Assembly: GCF_900129345.1 (NCBI RefSeq)
Contig: NZ_FQVK01000001.1
Coordinates: 248,001-312,000 of the forward strand
Origin: Ruegeria intermedia
GTDB taxonomy: Bacteria; Pseudomonadota; Alphaproteobacteria; Rhodobacterales; Rhodobacteraceae
DNA: 64,000 nt
Reading direction: 5' to 3'
The translations under genes and the position numbers were made by a program. The notes beneath the pieces were generated by a model. The model saw only the letters and a list, made by a program, of their open reading frames with translations, did not search any database and was not told where the DNA came from. Below, one piece after another: positions 56,060 through 64,000 of this stretch; within the stretch, counting starts at the first letter, position 1; every line of letters begins with the position of its first letter.

Positions 56060-56965
56060 CTAACCGGCGAACACCCGGCTGGGGTGCAGTTCACCGGATT
56101 TGTAGATCCCCACCGCCACGGCCTTGCCGTCGAACGAGGCCCAGGCCTCGTCGCCGTATTCCACGTCGCCGGCCAGAACCATGCCGGGGTTGCCGTTGCG
56201 CAGGCGGGTGGCGCCTTCGGGGGTGCATTTCAGCTCGGGCAGGTCGGCCAGCCCTTCTTCCAGCGGGCGCAGGTAGTCATCCAGCGCCGGGGTTTTCGCC
56301 ATCTCGTCGATCTGCTCGATGCTCAGGCCGTCCTCGGCGTCGAACGGGCCGGACCAGATCCTGCGCAGCTCCTTGACGTGGCCGTAACAGCCCAGCGCCT
56401 CACCCAGGTCGCGCGCGATCGAGCGGACATAGCCGCCCTTGCCGCAGGTCATTTCCAGCACGACATGATCGGGATCGGGACGATCGACCAGCACCAGCTC
56501 CTCGACCCACAGCGGGCGGGCGGCCAGCTCCACGTCCTCGCCGTCGCGGGCCAGCTTGTAGGCGCGCTGGCCGTCGATCTTGACCGCCGAGAACTTGGGC
56601 GGCACCTGCATGATCTCGCCCACGAAGGGCAGCAGGGCCTGCTTGATCTCGTCATCGGTGGGGCGCAGGTCGCTTTCCGCGATCACTTCGCCCTCGGCAT
56701 CGTCGGTATTGGTGGCCTGACCCAGCCGCACGGTAAAGCTATAGGCCTTGAGCGCATCGGTGACGAAAGGAACGGTCTTGGTCGCCTCGCCCAAAGCGAC
56801 GGCCAGAACGCCGGTGGCCTCGGGGTCGAGCGTGCCGGCATGGCCCGCCTTTTTGGCGTCCATCGCCCAGCGGACCTTGTTGACCACGGCGGTCGAGGTC
56901 ATGCCCGCGGGCTTGTCGACCACCAGCCAACCGGAAATGTCGCGACCCTTGCGTTTGCGTCCCAT
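56060..56965 (-). CDS. truB: tRNA pseudouridine(55) synthase
   Basis: Makes pseudouridine 55 in the T loop of tRNA. The 301 residues have catalytic Asp47 in [12 protein letters not shown], and [18 protein letters not shown]-like ([16 protein letters not shown]) and [11 protein letters not shown] motifs. It belongs to the rbfA-truB-rpsO neighbourhood, with the glycosidase gene inserted before it. Confidence 0.95.
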   Translation of the reverse strand: MGRKRKGRDISGWLVVDKPAGMTSTAVVNKVRWAMDAKKAGHAGTLDPEATGVLAVALGEATKTVPFVTDALKAYSFTVRLGQATNTDDAEGEVIAESDLRPTDDEIKQALLPFVGEIMQVPPKFSAVKIDGQRAYKLARDGEDVELAARPLWVEELVLVDRPDPDHVVLEMTCGKGGYVRSIARDLGEALGCYGHVKELRRIWSGPFDAEDGLSIEQIDEMAKTPALDDYLRPLEEGLADLPELKCTPEGATRLRNGNPGMVLAGDVEYGDEAWASFDGKAVAVGIYKSGELHPSRVFAG

Positions 56966-57019
56966 GATGCACCTTGTTTCCTGCTAAGGCGCGCGACCTA
57001 GCGGATCGGCCCGGCGCTG

Positions 57020-57763
57020 TCAATTTGCCGGGATGTCCTCGACCACGCCGACGATCGGCCCCAGCGAGAAACCCACGTCCGACCGGTTTGCCGCCCGATC
57101 ATACATGCGTGAGATGTTGCCGTCGAAAAACAGCGCGTTGGGCGTGTTCAGCACGTCGCGGAACAGGCGGCCGAATTCATGGAAGGTGACGTAATCCTCG
57201 GAAATCACGAACACCGCACGGCTGCCATCGGCGCTGGTGCCCACCCCGTTGCGGATATAGCGCGAGGTCGACTCCTCAAGGAACCGCGGATGCAATTCGC
57301 CATCGACCACCAGCATCGGGCCGGATTGGGTGGCAAAACGGCACTCGGGCTTGCGGTCCAGATAGTCCAGCGTCTCGAACACGTCGGCGCGGCCTTCGCG
57401 GATGCAGAACACCCCGTTGGGCAGCAGGCCGAAATTGCCGGGGCCGGCGTTGGGAATCACGCGCATGAGCTCTTCGCCGTCTTCGATATAGTGGCCCACG
57501 GGCGAGCGGTCCTCGTGATACATGCCGGCGTTCATCGCAAAGCTCAGACGCTGGCCCGCGCCGGCCAGTTCTTCGTTCACCGACGAGAAATGGCCCAGCA
57601 CCTGGCCCGCTTCGTCATACAGGAACAGGCGCAGGTCTTCGGTGGTGGCGTCAACCTCGCAAACGGTATAGCGCCGGTCTTCGTGGACCACACGCTCGCA
57701 CGTCACCGCGCCGGCCTGTCCGGCCCAGAGCAATGCGATCACAGCTGCGGTCCTGCGGATCAC
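57020..57763 (-). CDS. Exported phosphodiester glycosidase family protein
   Basis: The 247 residues start with a signal peptide (cleavage near AGA, 19) and match the phosphodiester glycosidase (NAGPA) family: [55 protein letters not shown] and [13 protein letters not shown]. Members cleave phosphodiester-linked glycans; the natural target here is unknown. It overlaps rbfA by four bases, so it is part of that operon, unusual company for a translation gene. Confidence 0.85.
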   Translation of the reverse strand: MIRRTAAVIALLWAGQAGAVTCERVVHEDRRYTVCEVDATTEDLRLFLYDEAGQVLGHFSSVNEELAGAGQRLSFAMNAGMYHEDRSPVGHYIEDGEELMRVIPNAGPGNFGLLPNGVFCIREGRADVFETLDYLDRKPECRFATQSGPMLVVDGELHPRFLEESTSRYIRNGVGTSADGSRAVFVISEDYVTFHEFGRLFRDVLNTPNALFFDGNISRMYDRAANRSDVGFSLGPIVGVVEDIPAN

Positions 57764-58155
57764 TCGTCCAGGTCCCGGCGCACGGCGTCCTGTTCGAACA
57801 TCCGGCGCGTGTCGTCCATCCGGTCGAACGTGTCGTCCAGGCGAAAGCGCAGGTCGGGGGCGAATTTCAGGCCGACCTTCTTGCCGACCATGCGGCGCAG
57901 CTCGCCCTTGTTGCGCGTCAGCAGCTCGATCACGGTGTCCTGCCCCTTGCCGCCCAACGGCAGCACATAGGCGGTGGCGATCTTGAGGTCGGGCGAGGTG
58001 CGCACTTCGCCCACGGTGATCGACAGGCGGTTCAGGTCTGGGTCGTGCACGTCGTCGCGCGCCAGCACCTCGGACAGGGTGCGGCGGATCAGTTCGCCGA
58101 CGCGAAGCTGCCGTTGCGAGGGGCCGGGGCCGTCGTGGAATTTGTTCTTAGCCAT
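57760..58155 (-). CDS. rbfA: Ribosome-binding factor A
   Basis: RbfA helps 16S rRNA maturation and cold adaptation. The 131 residues read [46 protein letters not shown] and [16 protein letters not shown], the family core. The 92-base divergent gap to dapB should hold both promoters. Confidence 0.93.
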   Translation of the reverse strand: MAKNKFHDGPGPSQRQLRVGELIRRTLSEVLARDDVHDPDLNRLSITVGEVRTSPDLKIATAYVLPLGGKGQDTVIELLTRNKGELRRMVGKKVGLKFAPDLRFRLDDTFDRMDDTRRMFEQDAVRRDLDE

Positions 58156-58247
58156 GTCCCCGATCTAAGCGCAAAGCGGGGCTTTGCCAAGCGGCCCCGA
58201 ACCGGGTAGGAGGCTTTGAGCCGAATTTCAGAAGAAGGACCAGCGCA

Positions 58248-59053
58248 ATGACGCATATTCCGGGAATCGTCGTGACCGGGGCTTCGGGCCGGATGGGGCA
58301 GATGCTGATCAAGACCATCACCGACAGCGATCAGGCGCGGCTGGTCGGCGCGGTCGAGCGCACTGGCCATGACTGGATCGGCCAGGACGTGGGCACCGCG
58401 ATGGGCGGCCAGCCGCTGGGCGTGACCGTCACCGACGATCCGCTCGAGGCCTTTGCACAGGCGCAGGCGGTGATCGACTTCACCGCGCCCGAGGCGACGC
58501 TGGAGTTCGCCGCGCTGGCGGCGCAGGCGCGCTGCGTGCATGTGATCGGCACCACCGGCATGAGCGACGAACAGATCGCCGCGCTGGAACCCGCCGCGCG
58601 CCATGCGGTGATCGTGCGGGCGGGCAACATGAGCCTGGGCGTCAACCTTCTGGTGCAACTGACCAAAAAGGTCGCCGCCGCGCTGGACGAGGATTTCGAC
58701 ATCGAGGTGATCGAGGCGCATCACCATCACAAGGTCGATGCGCCCTCGGGCACGGCTCTGATGCTGGGCGAGGCCGCGGCCGAGGGGCGGGGCGTGAACC
58801 TTGCCGATGTCGCCGATCGGGGCCGCGACGGGATCACCGGCGCGCGCGAACGCGGCCATATCGGGTTCCACGCCATCCGCGGTGGCGACATCGTCGGCGA
58901 ACATGACGTTCTGTTCGCCGCGCCGGGCGAACGGATCGTGCTGCGCCACGTGGCCACCGACCGGGCGATCTTTGCCCGAGGCGCGCTGAAGGCGGCGCTG
59001 TGGGGGCAGGGCAAGACCCCCGGCCAATATGACATGGTGGATGTGCTGGGCCT

Positions 59054-59057
<4 letters not shown>
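58248..59057 (+). CDS. dapB: 4-hydroxy-tetrahydrodipicolinate reductase
   Basis: NAD(P)H reductase of the lysine/diaminopimelate pathway. The 269 residues show the Rossmann start [13 protein letters not shown] (8-20) and the active-site segment [13 protein letters not shown] near 158-170 with catalytic His and Lys. Its stop overlaps that of the convergent tmpB-like gene. Confidence 0.96.
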
Positions 59058-60831
<1,774 letters not shown>

Positions 60832-60875
60832 TTACGACAATTAAGGCTTGTTTCCTCTGAGGGTTGGAAAATCTA

Positions 60876-61736
60876 ATGAGCAAGAAAAAGGTCGGCCTGC
60901 CGCCGCTGGACTGGCTGCGCGTGTTCGAGGCGGCCGGGCGGCTGGGCGGATTCTCGGCCGCGGCGCGCGAGTTCGGCCTGACCCAGGCGGCGGTCAGCCA
61001 GCGCATCGCCAATCTGGAATCCTGGCTGGGCCGGTCCCTGTTCGTGCGCGAGGCGCGCGGCGTGTCGCTGACGGTCGAGGGCGAAAGCTATCTGCCGCTG
61101 GTGCAGGACAGTCTGCGGGCGTTGGAACGCAACACCGAGGATTTGTTCGGCACCGCCCCGCGCGCGCTGCGGGTGGCCGGGCTGTCCTCGCATATCCAGG
61201 CGCTGGTGCTGCCCAGTCTAGGGGCCTTTCGCGCCCTGCGACCCGAGGTGCAGGTCACCACGGATTCGGTGGCCCGGCGGTCCTCGCTGGAGGACGAGCG
61301 GACCTGGCTTCAGATCCGATATGGGCGCGGCAACTGGCCGGGGCGCGCCGCCGACCTGATCGCGCCCGAGGTTCTGACTCCGATGGCAGCGCCGGGCGTC
61401 AGCTGGCGCGCGCCCGTGATCGAGCTGCGCGGCGAACGGCCCGGCTGGCAGGACTGGATGCAGAAGACGGGCGACACGGATCTGCCACGCGCCGGTCTGA
61501 GCTTTGATTCGATGGAACATGCCCTTGGCGCGGCGCGGCAGGGGTTGGGGGTCGCTTTGGGGTCGGTCGCCCTGGCCTCGGCGGATCTGGCCTCGGGCCG
61601 CCTGATCCGGCTGGGGCGTCCCGATCTGGAAACCCGCGACGGATACTGGCTGACCTGGCCGCGGGACCGGGCGCAGTCGAAAAAGCAGCAGGCCCTGATC
61701 GGCGATTTCCTGCAGGCCCTGCGCGCGGCGGTCTGA
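60876..61736 (+). CDS. LysR-family regulator of the tmpAB locus (by position)
   Basis: The 286 residues have an N-terminal HTH (PLDWLRVFEAAGRLGGFSAAAREFGLTQAAVSQ, in part) and a substrate-binding domain. It resembles GcvA-like LysR proteins. It diverges from tmpA with a 98-base gap, the usual setting for a LysR regulator and its target. A TTGGAAAATCTA stretch precedes the ATG. Inducer unknown; a trimethylamino compound is plausible. Confidence 0.88.
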   Translation: MSKKKVGLPPLDWLRVFEAAGRLGGFSAAAREFGLTQAAVSQRIANLESWLGRSLFVREARGVSLTVEGESYLPLVQDSLRALERNTEDLFGTAPRALRVAGLSSHIQALVLPSLGAFRALRPEVQVTTDSVARRSSLEDERTWLQIRYGRGNWPGRAADLIAPEVLTPMAAPGVSWRAPVIELRGERPGWQDWMQKTGDTDLPRAGLSFDSMEHALGAARQGLGVALGSVALASADLASGRLIRLGRPDLETRDGYWLTWPRDRAQSKKQQALIGDFLQALRAAV

Positions 61737-61740
61737 GCGG

Positions 61741-61923
61741 TCAGAAATCGATCGCGATGCCCTTCTTCTCCCAATCGCCGAAGCGCGCGGGATCGGGGCC
61801 GTCGCGCCCGCCCAGCTCCTTGGGCAGGGGTTTGGCGTCGGCTTCGGCCTTGCGCCGGCGCTCCTCGGCCTCGGCCAGGGCGCGCCGGGCGGCGGGCGGC
61901 AGGTCTGTGCGGTCGTCGCTCAT
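61741..61923 (-). CDS. DUF1674 protein (SDHAF4-like)
   Basis: The 60 residues have the C-terminal core LGGRDGPDPARFGDWEKKGIAIDF, the DUF1674 hallmark related to succinate dehydrogenase assembly factor 4. The sdh genes are not here. It is convergent with the LysR gene. Confidence 0.88.
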   Translation of the reverse strand: MSDDRTDLPPAARRALAEAEERRRKAEADAKPLPKELGGRDGPDPARFGDWEKKGIAIDF

Positions 61924-62011
61924 GACATCGGGTTCCTTTCCGTGCATGGCCTTGATATACGCCCTCGTCCGCTGATGGCAATGCGGGCGCAAACCTTGCA
62001 AAGGCGGTTTC

Positions 62012-63271
62012 ATGACCAACACCCCGACGGCGGCGCGGCGCAGCGCCATCCATCTGCTGGATCAGATCCTGGGCGAGGGGCGCTTGCTGTCCGAATGCCT
62101 GGCGGCCGGGGCGCTGGATCGCCTGGCCCCCGAAGACCGCGCGCGGGCGCAGCGGCTGGCGCTGGAGACCCTGCGCGGGCTTGAACGCGCCGACCGCCTG
62201 CTGGAGGGGCATCTGCGGCGCACACCGGCTTTGACCGTCCAAAACGCGCTGCGTCTGGGAACGGTCGAACTGTGCCAGGGCGAGGCTGCGCATGGCGTCG
62301 TGAACGCGATGGTCGAGATCATCGGCCGCTCGCGCAAGCACGGGCGGCTCAAGGGGCTGGTCAACGCGGTTCTGCGCAAGATCGCCGCCGAAGGCCCCGA
62401 GGCCTGGCCCAAGATGCGGGTGCCGCGCCTGCCGGACTGGCTGCGCGAGCCGCTGATCGCGGCCTGGGGCACGGAGGCGGTCAAGGGCATGGAGCAGGCC
62501 CATTTCAACGGCGCACCGCTGGACCTGACGCCGAAACCCGGCGCAACGATCCCAATGGGCACCGAACTGCCGACCGGCTCGGTGCGGGTTGCTGACGCGG
62601 GGCAGGTCTCGGCCCTGCCGGGCTATGCGGCCGGAGACTGGTGGGTGCAGGATGCCGCCGCCGCCCTGCCGGCGCGGATTCTGGCGCCTCGGCCCAGCGA
62701 GCGGGTTCTGGACATGTGCGCCGCGCCCGGCGGCAAGACGCTGCAACTGGCGGCGGCGGGGGCCGAGGTCACCGCGCTGGACATTTCCGAGGCCCGGCTG
62801 GCGCGGGTGCGGGAAAACCTCGAACGCACAGGGCTGTCGGCCCTGGTGGTCGCCGGTGACGCGCTGGACCATCGGGGTCAGTACGACGCGATCCTGCTGG
62901 ACGCGCCCTGTTCGGCGACCGGCACCATCCGGCGGCACCCGGATCTGCCCTTTGCCAAGGATGGCTCGGAATTCGGTGGCCTGATCGCGTTGCAGGCCCG
63001 GATGCTGGCCCATGCCTGGACCCTGCTGAAACCCGGCGGGCGACTGGTCTATTGCACCTGCTCGCTGCTGCCCGACGAAGGCGAGGTGCAGATCGAAGAG
63101 GCGCTGCCGCAACATCCCGACATGCAGGTGGACCGCGCGGCGTTGCAGGTGCCCGGCGTTCAACCCGGCTGGCTGACCGAGGAAGGCGGGCTGCGCCTGC
63201 GTCCCGATTATTGGCCCGATCTGGGCGGTATGGACGGGTTCTACATCGCCTGCCTGAGCAAATCGGCCTGA
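62012..63271 (+). CDS. rsmB: 16S rRNA (cytosine967-C5)-methyltransferase-type protein
   Basis: The 419 residues combine an N-terminal NusB-like domain (1-140) and a C-terminal RsmB/F methyltransferase: MCAAPGGKTLQLAAAGAEVTALDIS (SAM), LLDAPCSATGTIRRHPD and YCTCSLLPDEGEVQIE with the two catalytic Cys. RsmB methylates C967 of 16S rRNA. It lies next to a heparinase-family gene, as often in Rhodobacterales. Confidence 0.92.
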   Translation: MTNTPTAARRSAIHLLDQILGEGRLLSECLAAGALDRLAPEDRARAQRLALETLRGLERADRLLEGHLRRTPALTVQNALRLGTVELCQGEAAHGVVNAMVEIIGRSRKHGRLKGLVNAVLRKIAAEGPEAWPKMRVPRLPDWLREPLIAAWGTEAVKGMEQAHFNGAPLDLTPKPGATIPMGTELPTGSVRVADAGQVSALPGYAAGDWWVQDAAAALPARILAPRPSERVLDMCAAPGGKTLQLAAAGAEVTALDISEARLARVRENLERTGLSALVVAGDALDHRGQYDAILLDAPCSATGTIRRHPDLPFAKDGSEFGGLIALQARMLAHAWTLLKPGGRLVYCTCSLLPDEGEVQIEEALPQHPDMQVDRAALQVPGVQPGWLTEEGGLRLRPDYWPDLGGMDGFYIACLSKSA

Positions 63272-63359
63272 CCGGTCGCTTTTCGATGACTTGACGAACC
63301 GGCCCGGCTATCGTTGGTTCAAACGCCAGCAGAGCGGCAGGGGCAGAGCAACACACGTC

Positions 63360-64000
63360 ATGTCGAATTCGGACACCATGGCCAACCGATGGGTGCGGTT
63401 TCAGAACCGTCTCTACGCGCGCCTCAGCCAACGCCGCAAACCTGTCAGCGGCTTTGTCGGTCAGCCCGAGCCGCGCACTGTCGGTTCCTTTGCGCGCGGG
63501 CGGCAACTGGTGGCGGGAAATCTCTTGTTTGCGGGTTACCTGGTCGAAGCCCCGGACACGGGCTTGTGGGAGGTCGCGGCCCCCAACGCCGCATTCGACG
63601 ACGAGCGGCACGGGTTTGCCTGGCTGGACGATCTGGCCGCAGTGGGTGATGCCGCGGCACGGGAAAAGGCGCAACGCTGGGTCTGGGGCTGGATCGAGAC
63701 CCACGGCAAGGGGCAGGGTCCGGGCTGGGCCCCGGACCTGACCGGACGCCGCCTGATCCGCTGGATCAATCACGCGCTGTTCCTTCTGCGCGGTATGGAC
63801 GAGGCCCATAGTCGCCTGTTTTTCCGGTCTCTGTCACAGCAGACCTGGTTCCTGTCCAAACGCTGGCACGCGGCGACACCGGGGCTGCCGCGGTTCGAGG
63901 CCTTGGCGGGCCTGGTTCAGGCGGGGCTGGCGCTGGAGGGGATGGACGAGATCGCCGACCCGGCGGTGCGCGCCCTGGCGCGGGAATGCCAGACCCAGAT
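63360..64000 (+). CDS. Heparinase II/III family protein (3' end missing)
   Basis: About 213 visible residues of an alpha-barrel-like N-terminal domain with GHGFAWLDDLAAVGD-type and GWAPDLTGRRLIRWINHALFLLRG stretches, as in the heparinase II/III-like proteins found after rsmB in this group. The start is the ATG of MSNSDTMANRW; a later ATG (63378) is possible. The catalytic half is beyond the window. Confidence 0.75.
   Translation, partial: MSNSDTMANRWVRFQNRLYARLSQRRKPVSGFVGQPEPRTVGSFARGRQLVAGNLLFAGYLVEAPDTGLWEVAAPNAAFDDERHGFAWLDDLAAVGDAAAREKAQRWVWGWIETHGKGQGPGWAPDLTGRRLIRWINHALFLLRGMDEAHSRLFFRSLSQQTWFLSKRWHAATPGLPRFEALAGLVQAGLALEGMDEIADPAVRALARECQTQ

Overview
The window is a high-GC chromosomal segment that looks like an alphaproteobacterium of the Rhodobacteraceae (Roseobacter group). 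This rests on the FliL/MotE/MotA flagellar block, the rbfA-truB-rpsO-pnp neighbourhood, the family mix, and a candidate CtrA-type site in the divergent flagellar promoter. It carries about 71 protein genes and one decayed gene. I saw no rRNA, tRNA, CRISPR array, insertion sequence or prophage.

Layout. (1) 1-4.2 kb: NAD salvage (pncB, cut by the window start, and pncA) around a small tail-anchored protein, then trhO (tRNA wobble uridine hydroxylation), a K+-channel-like protein and a small internally duplicated protein. (2) 4.2-9.8 kb: glycine-betaine/methylamine metabolism: betB behind a BetI-like palindrome, a dimethylglycine/sarcosine-dehydrogenase-like flavoprotein and an MmgE/PrpD protein. 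(3) 9.8-18.5 kb: thpR, then a divergent flagellar block. Leftward it reads fliL, a DUF6468-like gene, motE, motA and a large exported helical-repeat protein. Rightward it reads fliF, fliH-like, fliN and fliP. (4) 18.5-25.1 kb: an OmpR-type two-component system divergent from a glucose-type ABC importer, with 10-bp-phased direct repeats between them. (5) 25.1-38.7 kb: mlaA/mlaC lipid transport, ridA, a GDPD, a DUF482 protein, pterin dehydratase, peroxiredoxin, ferredoxin reductase, rsmD, map, sfsA, a CinA-type domain protein, acetyltransferase, AhpD-like, OmpA-like and LysR genes. (6) 38.7-49.3 kb: an RHH regulator pair, fadH, rppH, an AT-rich membrane-protein orphan, adenosine kinase-nth, an Ada-like gene, an aldehyde dehydrogenase, a 1-Cys peroxiredoxin and a GT25-like transferase ending in a palindromic repeat element. 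(7) 49.4-58.2 kb: the translation/RNA cluster pnp, rpsO, truB, rbfA, interrupted by a DUF3299 gene, a pseudogene, an RTX protein, a DUF1643 gene and a phosphodiester glycosidase. (8) 58.2-64 kb: dapB, a TmpA/TmpB-type phosphonate pair with a divergent LysR regulator, a DUF1674 protein, rsmB and a truncated heparinase-family gene.

How parts work together. TmpA/TmpB-type enzymes turn 2-trimethylaminoethylphosphonate into glycine betaine and phosphate. BetB makes glycine betaine from betaine aldehyde, and the DMGDH-like enzyme acts further down the demethylation route. The window therefore holds two entry points and one later step of the same compound's metabolism, at two loci about 50 kb apart. 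The most open biology is the motor-accessory operon (fliL to the 716-residue exported protein), the RHH pair with its inverted repeat, the decayed exported gene between rpsO and pnp, and several unassigned operator-like palindromes. All assignments come from reading the sequence; no database search was run.
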